NCBI GenBank assembly: GCA_022925895.1
Contig: JAKSYS010000017.1
Span: forward strand, 124,001 to 188,000
DNA from: Fragilaria crotonensis
Taxonomy: Eukaryota > Bacillariophyta > Fragilariophyceae > Fragilariales > Fragilariaceae
Length of the DNA: 64,000 nt
Direction: 5' to 3'
The notes under the pieces are model-generated. The model saw only the letters and a list, made by a program, of their open reading frames with translations. It searched no databases and was not told the origin of the DNA. Of the stretch, positions 11,110 to 22,945 are shown piece by piece (the stretch's first letter is position 1; every line of letters starts with the position of its first letter). Made by a program: the position numbers and the translations under genes.

Positions 11110-13268
11110 GATGCGGAAAATAGTACCTAGCAGTATTGTTACACGTCACAATCGGTCTCTATTCCAAACCAAAACCACGATAGCCACGTCGCAACTAATG
11201 TGGGTTTGGCGGTTCCTTGTTGCGAAGCGCAAACTCCACCACCGAACCAAAATTGCGAGCGCAACCACCACTCCTGATGTATGACAGGTAGTGGCTATCG
11301 CAGCGTCACAACTGGTGTCGGTTCGGCGGTTCGTCAAAGATGATTGTCAGCTAGTCCTTCGCAACAACAATGATGCAATAACAACAATAAGGAACAACGC
11401 CGACGTATTGAGCAGCAGCAAAGCAGCAGCAAAAGCCGCAACAGTAATGAATTGGTGCAAAAATGAGCATTTAAATGTAGTACTAGCAGACACAATGAGC
11501 AGTTTGAACTTTTCAAACTAATATGTGGCAACCGGGCTGGCGTCGATTTTGGCAAACGGTTAAAGTAACACACATGTATGTGCGGAAATTCGGTTTGCAA
11601 AAATTACACCCCAGATTTCCAGGATTCCTATGATGTCACGATTACGAAATTAAAGTGCCAGTTAATCGGATCTTGTGCTCTGATATCCGTACATGTGTGA
11701 CGTTGTACGTAGTCACATTTCCAAATGGATTCACAGTTCCTAGTACGGGAGTACAGCATTCTACTGCATTTATTTCGTCACCGGTAGTCAGTGGCCAGTG
11801 GTACTATTATTTGTACTGGCTACTGGCTGCTGCGCCGTGCAACTCATCTAACACATGTGATAGTTGATTGTTGATTGAGCGCAATTCGCAGCCCGCGTTA
11901 CATCTGACATTGTGCTGGAGGGTGGAGGGTGTACAATACACTTTGTCATCCGACCGGCATGATTCCTCTTGAAATGTGTATCCTCAATATTACCCCCACT
12001 GACAACAGGGCAGTACCTTATCGACGTCTGAGGTTGTCTAGCTATACAATGGTGACCAAGACTTGACTTTACAGTACAGCAGGCTTGGTGAGGTCCAAAA
12101 GGAGCACTTGGCTCAATTACACCACTATTATGCTGCCAATCAATTCTGCAGAAGCAACCCCTGATGACTGTCAGATCCAAGGCCCTCAAGACCTTCAATT
12201 TTCACCCCCTACCGTAAACCAGAGAATATCTTTCCAACAACCTTCTTGTGAAAGATTCAAAGTCAAAGGCTCGAGGTATACTGAAGCAAAGGGCACAGGT
12301 GGCTTTGCAAAGAGGCAATTAAACAACATTCTCTCCAGCCATAACATTATTTTACGACACAACAGTACCGGTCTGCATTGGAGTACTGGAACTCAACTAC
12401 AACTCTAGTACTGGAGTATGATACTCGTTATTGTCTGTGATGTACTGGAGTATTGTATTTTATGTATATACGTATCTGTAGACATACATCAGTATATGCA
12501 TAACGAGATGCCACGAGACCCTTGACAGACTTCCAGTATCGCCCTATATATTTTTACATCTATCCCGATCCCTAACTGTCGCCCGTGTGCACAGTAAAAC
12601 ATTGCATCCGTGCTCCAGTAACCAGTGCGACACTGCACGACTGGAATCAAATCTCTCGTCGTTTGAATTTCATGTTCATCTCATCCCATGAGATTGAACA
12701 CTCATTTTCAAACGAGACTCAACGCCTCGTGTACCGACGACCACACCGCGGCACGAAACGACGTCTCCGAGAAACGAGGAGTGTTCCTCATTGTTCCCAG
12801 GAACACTCCCCTTCATTCAGACCTCTCATCTGTTGCCCCTCCTCACTCTTCTCACAATTGTCGAAATTACTCATTTTAGTGCCACTTACCCTTTTCTGCA
12901 CATACTGTGAATATTGCACATCATGAATGAAATTGACCATGACGAATTTTTACTGCCGGTCATCAAATTGTCAACCTCACCATACTGTACATATATCAGT
13001 AGTCAGTACGACGGTACTCACTATTACGACAGCACACAACACGGCAATCAGTACAGCAGTACTTTTTGCACATCACTTCCTCTGCCCGGCCATAGTCCGT
13101 GCACGTCTGAGTCTATCGTTACCGTACATAACGATAAACTATTAGACAGTGCCCACTATGACCAAAGCAATATTATTACTAGTCAGTCCCTCGCACATTT
13201 ATGTAGCGATAGACCGACAGATAGTATACGTATCGTTGTCTGTAGCGGTAGACAGCATTGTATTGCTG
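11110..13268. other. Spacer, no gene seen
   Basis: Only short unsupported frames are present. The sequence is rich in AGTACT/GTAC words, especially 12,360-12,500 and 13,000-13,270. Confidence 0.4.
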
Positions 13269-13270
13269 TA

Positions 13271-14191
13271 CAAGCATAAGCATAGTAGCTGGACCGCAAA
13301 AATTATTCGCAAAATTTGCACACTTCATGACCAACTTCTAACGGTACCAAATGATAGATCTAATAACCTGCTTTCTTTTCAGCTACACAAAGGGAGGATA
13401 CGACCTATATTGATGAAGTTGTGATCAATCTAAATTTATTTTTTGAGATTTTTTTAAACATAGTACCTGGACAGTTCAGTCACTAATGCGGCAAATTGAG
13501 TCCCTTGTAACAATCTCAAGTTGGTATGATGTTTTTGGTACAGATGCAAATTCATCGCAAGTGTATTTGCTACGAATCTGCTATCTTGGATGTGATCCAT
13601 TCACGATGGAACAAGTTCGAATTGCTGTTTATCTGGACACAATTAATTACTTCAAGTTCGAAATTAAACTCTGGTTTTGCAGCAAATAATGCGATAAAAT
13701 TAGTAGCATGAGCTTTTTATGGAAAGTGTCGTAGGATGAAGAAAACGAGTCATGCAACGTTCTTCAATGTTCAAAAAGACTTTGACCATGTCGACTTAGC
13801 GGTTGCCGCTCGAAGTGAAAACTCAGATATTAGACAACGCCTTTGACAGTACATAGCATTTTCGGCCTGCGAACAAGTAATGACAGGGCCGAAGAAGCTC
13901 TACAGTCTTTCCTTCCTTTTGTTCACACGATACAAAAAGTACAATTAAATAACGAAGCAAAAATTCCGATGCGTAAAAAAATATCCAACATTTTAAGTCA
14001 AGTTATCTTTTGAACACGACCTCTTCAAAACAAACAGGCTACGGTAACCCAATATATTTTGGGGCATAGTTCAACTCTGTAGTTGGTGCAATTGTCGATC
14101 TTAGTGAATGAATATTGTGCAATCACTCGTTTCTCAAATCGTCCAGGTACTCTTCGTTATTTAATTCGTCCAAGTACTATGCTTATGCTTG
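13271..14191. mobile_element. TIR element, about 0.92 kb, TA target
   Basis: The ends CAAGCATAAGCATAGTA (left) and TACTATGCTTATGCTTG (right) are exact reverse complements, and the match resumes as TTGGAC/TGGAC further in. TA flanks both ends, as expected for a TA target duplication. The interior shows no transposase, so this would be a non-autonomous DNA element. There is only one copy in the window. Confidence 0.5.
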
Positions 14192-14765
14192 TACCCGTTT
14201 ATAGACACTAAGCAGTAGTCAGTGTCGTACTAGACACTTACCTACTGGGGCGTACCCCGTAACGGTTACGTCCTGGTTCTTAACCCGAACCTTATGCCGA
14301 CATGCGCGTCGACAGGTTCCGTTAACCCGAACCCTATCATCCCTTGACCCATGACCAGTGACCAGTGACCTGCGTGACGAGCAGTCATACAACATTTATT
14401 CCTCTCGTAGAGAGCGGATACTACGATGATGTGCGAATGTACCTACCGTAATTACTTCATGTGGCAATGACAATGTCGTCGACGGTAGCTGCGCCACAAC
14501 GGCGGAGCTCGTGCCATCCCTCCTCGCCTCAGACTCTCGCATGTATACTTGCAGTACTTATCGTGGTTCAGGTGTTGTTGGTTCCGATATCCTTCCATGG
14601 GGAGTTTACAGTCATCGACATGGGTTCCAGCCAGTGATGAGGTTACAATCGCTACAGCAAGATTGTCGGCAACGACTGTATTGTTCCCACAAAGAAGAAG
14701 CACTCCTGGGACGAATGTAAGCAGCACTCGGAAAGAAATTAGAGTGAGAAAGAGACGAAATCAAG

Positions 14766-16218
14766 GTGAACCCGACGGGACATTCAATGGCTATCCTATA
14801 TACCATCGTCGTGCCTCTGCCACGAATTCGATACACTCTCTCCTCAATACAATGCGTGGGCGAAAACTTTCGAGAGAATGCATGGATTCATCGATCCTGT
14901 AAATTTCGGCATTTTTGTTTTGATACTGTAGAGAAGGAATTCGTCATTTATCAATCGAATGAAGATGCTCAATTGCAACAAGCGATCGGAAAGAATAACT
15001 TTGCATTTTCGTCCAGTGACATGGACGAAGATGTCGGTGTTGCTATAGGTGGAATCAATACCAAATGGACTTGGTCAAGTGGTGTTCCGCGGCTTCGTTG
15101 GTTTCCCAAAGTTGTTCGAGGTGCCTTGGAGGACGATTATTATGCACTGGACGACGACGTGGTCTGGGTGCCCTATCATTCCTTCTTTGCTCAGAACCCA
15201 GGTATGATTTTGTGAAAATGCGTGTGGTTGGTTTCGCTTTGGCACCTAATTATAATGTCAGCCAGAAGCCACCTTCTGTACATGCTTCAATACGAACTAA
15301 CTTTTCTGTTTCACGCAGGTCACCTCGTTTGGGACGACTTCTTGCCGATATTCACTCTTCTACGTACCCTAAGCCTTTACCACGACGATGGATTTCAACC
15401 ATTACTCATGCGTTATGTCTTGCCAGGACCAGGCATGTGGGCGACGTGTGACATGAACGCAGCCAAAAAAGGCAGTGTGTAGACGGATGTACAGCAAGTT
15501 CCTTCCGCTATTCGGATTGATGGCGGCCAATTTTTCAACCAATCAAGATTTTATCTTTAAAACAAAACACAACCATTCGAAATTAGTCTGTGCATCGCAG
15601 GGAGCGGCAGGGTTGGGAATGCTAACGGATCATGGTTATAAACTGCACGGTTGGTCACGAGAGGATTACGAGTCCATGCACAACCACGGACGAGGTTCCA
15701 TGTTGTATGAATTTCGAAATTTCATGGTCACCAACATTGGACTGGATGTCAAGAAATTGGCGAGTGTCGAACCCTTGACGATCACATTTGCTGCCAGTAC
15801 TTCCCGAACTAGCACTCGCAGTTACGATTTCGGTCCTCAAATTCTTGCGATACGAGACGCGTTTGGTTCAAAAGTAATTGTACAGAAAATCGATTTTGCC
15901 ATCACGTCTCTCCAAGAACAGGTCCGAATTGCGTCCGAGAGCGCCATCTATGTCACTGCATGTGGCGGCGGAGCCGTAACGGCAATGTTCCTACCACAAG
16001 GCTCGTCAGTGGTGCTGTACTTTGTGGAAGACGGTGGCAGGGAAGATAATCGCGTTACTGGTGGTCCGGCCATGCTGGATTGGGACCTCTTCAATAACAT
16101 GGCGTGGGTACGCAGTCACTGGCTGCCTGCAAGGACCATGAACGCGGCCACTGACATTGACATCCTTGTCAAGCTGGTGGCGCATGAGTTGGACATTATC
16201 TCTGAACAAATTTTGTAG
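14766..16218 (+). CDS. GT61-like glycosyltransferase gene, one intron, one frameshift
   Basis: Exon 1 runs to 15,201 and exon 2 from 15,319. The 117-bp intron (GTATGA...CAG) joins N-P-G to H-L-V-W. Conserved features are WIHRSCKFRHFCFD near the N-terminus, SRTSTRSYDFGPQI, and EQVRIASESAIYVTACGGGAVTAMFLP near the C-terminus (read as two adjoining motifs). These fit the GT61/DUF563 family of Golgi glycosyltransferases. A six-A run at 15,465-15,470 puts exon 2 out of frame, so TAG is met at 15,480 and the frame reopens from 15,475; five A would keep it open. No signal anchor is visible upstream, so the true 5' end may be missing. A second, truncated copy lies at 35,881-36,394. Confidence 0.6.
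15202..15318 (+). other. Intron of the GT61-like gene
   Basis: Donor GTATGA and acceptor TTTCACGCAG surround a 117-bp spacer. Splicing restores G-H-L-V-W-D in frame. Confidence 0.8.
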
Positions 16219-18590
16219 CTAGAAAATGATTTCATTGTACAGTACCATCTGTAAGATCCTCGCGTTAGCTGGCTAGACAAAGAATTCGTCATCGTACATA
16301 ATATGTCAGTGGGAAGAAAAAGTGTTGAGAAGTATCAGCAGTGGTCGCTCCTTCATCTGTGTGGCACTTCAGCTAATATGCCATGATGAACTCCTGCCAG
16401 TGAATGACAACAAGGAAGCACATCCTTTCCTTGTTGCTTCATGCCTTGATGAGTGCTCACTTCGAATGCAATGTATCAACTGATGGAAAAGAAGATACAA
16501 TCTATTATGGTGTCGAAAATGACGTGTGCGCATGTTGCAAGAACCCTGACCTTTGGAACGACCTCGGTTGTTTTCAAGTCACTTTTTCAACCTCAGAACC
16601 AGTCGGACTGTGTCAGCAGAGCTTGTGATGCTGAGAGTGCATACAATTGCAATCCACTAGCTCCCGTATGCACCAAGCAGGAGCAGTAGCAGCAGCGGCG
16701 GCGGCATGCAACAAACAAGTTTCATGCATGATAGCGCACGGAAAAAAATATGCCGTGCTGCCAAGGCATGTAATCATCTAATTGGGTTTGCGTAATGTTT
16801 TACTTATTTGCATTCTAATACAACTCTTCATGGTGTGTCAACATCACTAGGCACTGACTTCACTTGCATCGGCTTCCCATCAACATTTGAACGAGCACGA
16901 GAAACAAATTGGAATCTCATCCGGTCCAGGAGGAACAAAGACGCAACATCAGGCAAACAAATAGGTGAACTTTATGTCAAACAAACACGCCATAAGGCAT
17001 GTATGGTCAGGACAAGCATTAATAAAGTTGAATCATCATCTTGGTTCATGACTGTAAATGGCCTTGAGCAGATCCAGATTATAGAAAGCCATCTCAAGAT
17101 ATGCTACACATCATGCAACGTGCTGTCATATACATTAACAGGAATGAAAATGGATAAAAATGGGTTGCCTTTGGAGGGCGTTGTGTACTAGAATGCCGTT
17201 GCGAACGATCAACCTCCTTGGGGAGGACGCAGGTCTCGTGTGATTGTACTTCCATGTCCCAAGGGTTCTAACACAAATGACGACAGCAACGTATGCTAAA
17301 AAAATTGAAAAACAACGCACCAAGGCAGTTCTGGACTGGTTCATGCGATGCACAAGGAGGTTCTTTGACCTTTACACTATTGTGCCATTGGGGTTCCGGA
17401 GCTTAAATTGGTGTCGTCCGTTAGTTTGTTGCAACGAGCTTATGTGACAAGGCAAAATGCACATTTCGGAACTTCTTCAATGCCTGGGATTGCTGTTGCT
17501 GGTGGTGTAGTTTTTCAAAGAAAAACACGCAAACCTAGGCTTTATATGGAAAACGAGTATTCCGATCGCCTTATCATATCGAGTAGAAGATATGTTAAAC
17601 ACAAGTTATTGAGACGTTTTCTATCGCGAAATGTCTCCAAACGCGTCTCCGACATCACACACACGGTTGGCGAGCGAGGGCGAAACAGTTCTTGCGGTTC
17701 CTTGTACTTTGAAGTTTATGCGTGTAAGAAGAATGCCTAACGTTATTAGCGTACATATTCATACAATAATGCGAGACCCACTGTTTTAGGACGTAGTGGA
17801 TCGTACGTACAATTGCTTCACCAATTAGATTTCAAGGAACACATGCAAGCGAAGTACTCGGAGTAAGAATCTCATGGATGACTTTATGTCTTCAAGGTCT
17901 CACGTCTCAGTAATAAGATGAATCTATGACACATCCCGAGTCGACTCTTTTTCAGTACAACGTACAGTACCTGGTACAGTTGCATGAGCGGTTTGCTGTC
18001 ACGTCGGAATCTGGAAGACATGATATCGTATGGGGACCTCTCACGCGAAGGTAACATTCGAGACCTTCTTGAAGCGCTTTTAAATCCTCTCCATGTACTC
18101 CTCTAGAATATCCTACGAGTAAATCTGTAGACCGAATCTATACGACAAAAAAGAAATACACGCATATCCTACTATATTATAAATTAATTGTGTGCGTGTG
18201 TGAGTGCGTGCGTCCGTCTGTTACGGAGTATGACCACTCTGGGGTACTGGATCAAATGAATACTGTCTCATACTCGGAGCATAAATGTCATACATGCATA
18301 CTGGAGTACTCCGTACGCGATGTCGGTAAGATTTGCATATACGTACATGCGTCAGTGCGTGCGTCTGTTACGGAGTAGGACCACTCTGGGGTACTGCACT
18401 ACTTGCGTATAGTACTGAACTGTACAAACAGTACACACAACCGTGCACAACCCATACCGTACACGTATTCCAAAAGTCCGACCAATTGGGAGGTACCCAC
18501 TAGTAATATATATAATTTTGGAGCCAAACACCATATAATGGACATACGATGTGCGCTGCGAATCTATGTCTAATCAAAGTCGTCGTTTCC
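16219..18590. other. Duplicated spacer, copy 1
   Basis: This aligns patchily with 36,395-38,092, for example CTAGAAAATGAT at both starts, CACTTGCA.CGGCTTC at 16,861/36,544 and GGAGCCAAACA at 18,521/37,991. Many indels separate the copies. Reading frames within it are not conserved between the copies, so I see no gene. Confidence 0.6.
18203..18398 (+). repeat. Pair of about 42-bp direct repeats
   Basis: The segment GTGCGTGCGTCCGTCTGTTA and what follows, through CTCTGGGGTACTG, at 18,203-18,249 is repeated at 18,356-18,398 with a few changes. Confidence 0.6.
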
Positions 18591-18911
18591 AGAACAGGTG
18601 GGTGACCCGCCTTTTTGCCCACGATGCAGGCAACGATACTCGTCTGCCGCGCCAGCTGTTCGTTGACGCTCTCCATTCACCCTCCATTTTGATGCTAGGC
18701 TCCGGCTTGCCTATGTACTAGTAGGTTTGTTGTTTGTGTAGGCTGAAAGCGGTCGGTGTGGTGTCTCCAAGACTGGGTCTTGGTTAAGTTTCCAAGCTCC
18801 GACTCCCCCGGAGTTTTGGATGATCCTGTTTTCCCATTGAATTGTCTTGTTGTCTTCAGGTATCATCTCTCACCGTTGGGAACTCCTCTTCCGGCTCTGG
18901 TTGTTGTTCTG

Positions 18912-20060
18912 TCAGTGAACCTTTAGTCGGATCGGGATGAAGTCCTTGTTGGTTCTGAAAGGGCTTTCTCGGGTCCGGGGGTCGTCCTGAGCAGTTCGCC
19001 TTGAGTCCGTAACGTCCAGGAAGGAGTTGTTTGCGATCATGTCTCTTGACATGTTGTTCGTCCACTCAAGGACTTGTGGTCGTATGTACACCAAGAAAGC
19101 GTCGGACGACCACCGTCCTAGAATCATGATCTTGTGAACCGGGTGGTTCATCAAGAACAGTGACATGGCGGCCCCGGACCGGAGAGATTTGGTTCCGATG
19201 TCCTTAGCTTCGAACCCAAATACCTTCGCCCCTCCCAGTAGTGTACACGTGGTTCGCATGTGGGATCGTAGTAGATCACTCGTGATGTGAGTGTTCTTCG
19301 TTGATAGTCGGGTTGCATTAATTTGGGTCTCGCTCCTGGCATCCGGCACTAGCCTTAGTATTCGGGCTACGAGTGATGCCAAGTTCTTCACAGGGCATAA
19401 TACTGGGTCCCCAGTCCGCTGGTGCGTCCTTCTGTCCATCTTCTGGCCATTCTTCTGGTCTTCAAACGTCAGTGTCACCCTCTCAGCTGACAACTTCAAC
19501 TCGGGGCTATTGTGTTCCAATTCATTATGGTCGGCGTCACGGAAGACCACGCCCCGTAGCTGGATTACTCGGGTTCTACCGGGTGAGGGTGTGGAGGTTA
19601 TTTCACACGAGCGCATAGCAAAGAAGTATGCCACAATTGCAATTTCTGTAGTAATCGTCAAGGCGGTGTCGTGTGTCAGCGGGCAGTCTCCTCCGGACAT
19701 GGTGTGCATTGCTCGGAGGAGTTTCGGTGTGGCTGCCCTCTGTTGTCGCGGGGGCGGGTCGGTGTTCTCAAACGCCCTCATCAGTCGACGGGCGAAGGGT
19801 CGCAGGTTCGTTCCCCCCTCGACGTGCAGGGGGCTGACCCCGATATGACTCCGAAACGCCGAAGCCAAGTGGCCTGCGGCTTGGCGGATAGTGCCGACTC
19901 CCAAAGGTATCGGACGGACGCCTGTAAGGCTCCCCGTTGGGGACCACTGGGCAGTTCGGTAGCACTGAAGGAAGGACTTGGTAACCACGTCTCGCTCGAG
20001 TTCTGGTAACAGAGAGAGGAGGGGGTTATTGGCGTATCCCGTGTGTGAGCAGAATCCCAA
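18912..20060 (-). CDS. Tyrosine recombinase of the DIRS-like element
   Basis: The 382-residue frame has a phage-integrase-type catalytic half: an Arg in AMRSCEI, a Lys-bearing strand region, SLRSGAAM with the second conserved Arg, then HKIMILGRWSSDAFLVYI with the H/W box and the catalytic Tyr. DIRS elements use such an enzyme in place of a DDE integrase, which explains the absence of long direct LTRs at the ends. It overlaps the RT frame by about 280 bp, as the family often does. Confidence 0.75.
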   Translation of the reverse strand: MGFCSHTGYANNPLLSLLPELERDVVTKSFLQCYRTAQWSPTGSLTGVRPIPLGVGTIRQAAGHLASAFRSHIGVSPLHVEGGTNLRPFARRLMRAFENTDPPPRQQRAATPKLLRAMHTMSGGDCPLTHDTALTITTEIAIVAYFFAMRSCEITSTPSPGRTRVIQLRGVVFRDADHNELEHNSPELKLSAERVTLTFEDQKNGQKMDRRTHQRTGDPVLCPVKNLASLVARILRLVPDARSETQINATRLSTKNTHITSDLLRSHMRTTCTLLGGAKVFGFEAKDIGTKSLRSGAAMSLFLMNHPVHKIMILGRWSSDAFLVYIRPQVLEWTNNMSRDMIANNSFLDVTDSRRTAQDDPRTRESPFRTNKDFIPIRLKVH

Positions 20061-22933
20061 CCACCGGCGCCAGACCCGATCGTAGGACTCGTTCCTTCCT
20101 TCTTGGCAGCTGTCAAGGACGATGCTGCGGTTTGCAGCACGAGCGAAATCCAGCAGAGGATTTCGTCTGGCAGCTGTTGGATCGAGAAGTTGGCCGGCAC
20201 CTGAGGGGCAAAGGGTGAGTTGTGGAATCGGGATGTGAGGATGTCACTAGGAGGCCGGTCGAAGGCCAGCGGGTGTCGCTTTCCGCGCGTGTCCCCCTCA
20301 AAAGAGAGAAGGTCAGCTATAACATTTAGTTCCCCCTTAATGTGTTGGGTTCCAATGCAGCACTCGTGTTTCATGAGTAGTGTCGCAATGTGGCGCGCCA
20401 CCATCAGGTGTGCTTTGTGAACTAGTTTGTTGGGGTCTAACTGGGAGGTTCGATGGAGCCATCCGATGGCAGACGTGTTGTCTCCAATCGCCAGGATGCA
20501 TGGGTGCCTCCTACCTGGGCAGGTGCACTCAATCCATATATTCACGGCCATGCCAACGAACTCCAGTAGGTTGTTCACGCCCCTATGGCCTCGTAGGATG
20601 CTTCCTTCCGGTATTTGTACTCGCCATGCGTGTCCACTGACACTGTAACCCCCGATGCCAAATGGGCAGGCATCGGACCAGCATATCCGGTCCGGTTGTC
20701 TCGTGACTAGGAGGTTTAAGGAGATCCCCCCGTGAGCAGTGGCTAGGATGTTTTTCCAAAGTACCAGGTCGTCCAGTTCGTCGCCTGACAGCTTCAGCTT
20801 CCGTTTTGACTTTCGGTACTTAGGCTCGATGCGTCCCCGAAGCCGACTGAGGAAGTGACGGGCCGTTGGGAGCACGTAGGAGGCATGGTTCAGGCGTCCC
20901 ACTAGTTGCTCTAGGGTTGTGTACAGGCACTCGCCTTCCTTTAGTACCGTTTCGATGTCGGCTACCCATGCTAGGAATTTGTCCAGCGGTAGTGACAGTT
21001 GGAGCCGTCGTGTGTCAAGGTTCCAGCCGAGTACCGTCTGTACCTCGGCTGGGCTTCCCTCCGCAATTAGTTTCGGTGTGGACAGGATGGCTCTCCTGGG
21101 GATTGGTTCAAGGTCATCCCCGGCATGGGGGCGGCTAGTAGCGTGCATGGCCAGCGGTACTACGTGTGGCTGCCGGCTGCAGTTCTGCGGAGTGTCCAAG
21201 AAGACATTTATCAGGTCGTCGATGAACCCGTCCACTCGGGCGTTGAGGTCATCACCTGTGGGCACTACGACAGCCATTTCTCGCGCTGGGGCCATTGGGA
21301 TAGAGTCGTCCACGCGGATGGGCTCGGGCGTGGCCGTTTGGGCGGGGCTTCGTAGTGTATCGGGGTTCCAGGCCCGACAGGCGCTGATCTCGTTGGCCAG
21401 ATCGGTCACTATCTCCGAAAACATACACCAGGTCGGGGGGTTCGGTGCGCCCCCGAACGTGAGTCGCAAGGACATGTATGCGAACGGTTCTTGGACCGCG
21501 ATCGTCTGCATGGCCGTTTGGGCGCTGTGGGCAATACGGCGGTATGCGTCACTGTAGTCGTACTTGGCAATTAGTATTGCCAGTCCAGGGAATTTTAGTC
21601 TTAGAGCCACGACAAAGTGGAGTATCCGGGGTAGGCACCACCCATAAACCATCTCGGGGTAAGCGGTCATGTCGATCCGCTTATTTATTGAGAGGTTGGG
21701 TCCTGTTTTGCTGCTGAAGAAGGATAGGTCCTGGGTCAACCGGTACTTGGTCACCCGAACTCCGCTTGTGTCGATCGTCCATTGGCTGGCTAAGCCCAGA
21801 GGTTGGACGCCCGCGTTTGGGATCTTTACAACCGTTGTTATTGGTATGGGTATTGCGAACCCATGGACTACGTCCTTGTCTAGTAGCTTAGACACTTGGT
21901 CGGGGAGGGCTTGAGCGGATTTGTGGTTCCCTCTTGCGAGGATCACCAGCATCTCCGTTCTTTGTTCTTCGGGACTCAGTTCTCTTGTGAATATGTAGTC
22001 CATGCCGTGGTCGATGACCTGGGCCAGCATGTTGAAGTTCGGGTGTCGTCCCAATAGGGTCCGGAGTTGCTTGGTTGATCGGAACTCCGATCCGTACCCG
22101 AGTGTGGTGTTTGGGAATTGTTTGATCAGCTCCTCAAGATCATAATTTACTGATCTTAGAATATCGTCGTTTGCTCGCGCTGCCTCGGCGGTGCTCGCAA
22201 ATTGGATCGGCGACTTGTTTGGTGTGGGTTCCTGGGTGTTTCCGATTTCGGTTAGCGCCGATAGGAACCACCCTGGCGGGGTGAATCGGTCGTTCGGTCC
22301 CTCCAATGGTGGTGGGAAGAATGACTCCGGGTTCACCTCTAGGTAAGTCCGTTCCGGACCTCCGTTGGTGGTTTGTTGTTGGTATTCGTGCCTGTCCGCC
22401 GCAGTTAACTCACCTTCCAATACTCTCCTGTCATCAGCGTCCACCGTCCTCAACCGCTCGTTGTTTCGTTCGTGACGCCTAGCCCTCAATCGGGCTGCGA
22501 CTTGGGATGATGATTCGGTTCGGGGTAGGCTTGTCTGGTCGGGTCGTTCTCGGGTTGATAGTTTTGGGCTGTGTAGGCTGATGGTTCCGGGTACTGCATG
22601 CCTTTCCGGTGCCGCTGGTGTGGGGACGGTGTTGTAAGCATCCTTGACCGCAACGTTGGGCAATGCCCCGAGGAGGGGCTTGCCAGGCTTGCTTCCCCTG
22701 ACCCATTCCTGGAAGTCCCTTCGTTGGTTGGTACTTCGTGCTGGGGTTCTGGTCATCATCGGTGAGATGCGTGAGGGTAGGGTGACCCGTGTCTCGTGTG
22801 TACTAGTTGTTTCCTGTTTCTGCGACGGCGGAGCGGAGATGTCACTCGGGCTGCTGTTGCTGCCCTCTCGCCCTCTCTTCTTCAGCAAGTCGTTGGTGAG
22901 ATCCCTTCGTTGCTCCCCCCAGGCTTGTCCCAA
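19781..22933 (-). CDS. Reverse transcriptase-RNase H of the DIRS-like element
   Basis: This is a frame of about 1,050 residues. The N-terminal third is Pro/Ser/Arg-rich and without motifs. The RT palm shows YDYSDAYRRIA, then the active-site variant GFIDDLINVF. An RNase H-type strand follows (ICWSDACPFGIGGYS, then AIGDNTSAIGWL). The arrangement matches DIRS-type polymerases better than copia or gypsy. No methyltransferase domain was recognised. Confidence 0.75.
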   Translation of the reverse strand: MGQAWGEQRRDLTNDLLKKRGREGSNSSPSDISAPPSQKQETTSTHETRVTLPSRISPMMTRTPARSTNQRRDFQEWVRGSKPGKPLLGALPNVAVKDAYNTVPTPAAPERHAVPGTISLHSPKLSTRERPDQTSLPRTESSSQVAARLRARRHERNNERLRTVDADDRRVLEGELTAADRHEYQQQTTNGGPERTYLEVNPESFFPPPLEGPNDRFTPPGWFLSALTEIGNTQEPTPNKSPIQFASTAEAARANDDILRSVNYDLEELIKQFPNTTLGYGSEFRSTKQLRTLLGRHPNFNMLAQVIDHGMDYIFTRELSPEEQRTEMLVILARGNHKSAQALPDQVSKLLDKDVVHGFAIPIPITTVVKIPNAGVQPLGLASQWTIDTSGVRVTKYRLTQDLSFFSSKTGPNLSINKRIDMTAYPEMVYGWCLPRILHFVVALRLKFPGLAILIAKYDYSDAYRRIAHSAQTAMQTIAVQEPFAYMSLRLTFGGAPNPPTWCMFSEIVTDLANEISACRAWNPDTLRSPAQTATPEPIRVDDSIPMAPAREMAVVVPTGDDLNARVDGFIDDLINVFLDTPQNCSRQPHVVPLAMHATSRPHAGDDLEPIPRRAILSTPKLIAEGSPAEVQTVLGWNLDTRRLQLSLPLDKFLAWVADIETVLKEGECLYTTLEQLVGRLNHASYVLPTARHFLSRLRGRIEPKYRKSKRKLKLSGDELDDLVLWKNILATAHGGISLNLLVTRQPDRICWSDACPFGIGGYSVSGHAWRVQIPEGSILRGHRGVNNLLEFVGMAVNIWIECTCPGRRHPCILAIGDNTSAIGWLHRTSQLDPNKLVHKAHLMVARHIATLLMKHECCIGTQHIKGELNVIADLLSFEGDTRGKRHPLAFDRPPSDILTSRFHNSPFAPQVPANFSIQQLPDEILCWISLVLQTAASSLTAAKKEGTSPTIGSGAGGWDSAHTRDTPITPSSLCYQNSSETWLPSPSFSATELPSGPQRGALQASVRYLWESALSAKPQATWLRRFGVISGSAPCTSRGERTCDPSPVD

Positions 22934-22945
22934 CGACTGTTCCCA

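Noticed and set aside
16808-17740. Small plus-strand frames as genes
   Set aside because: They are not conserved in the duplicated spacer at 36,540-37,720.
18912-20060. Prophage integrase or other integrative bacterial element
   Set aside because: The recombinase is overlapped by an RT-RNase H frame and the context is eukaryotic, so a DIRS-like element explains it.
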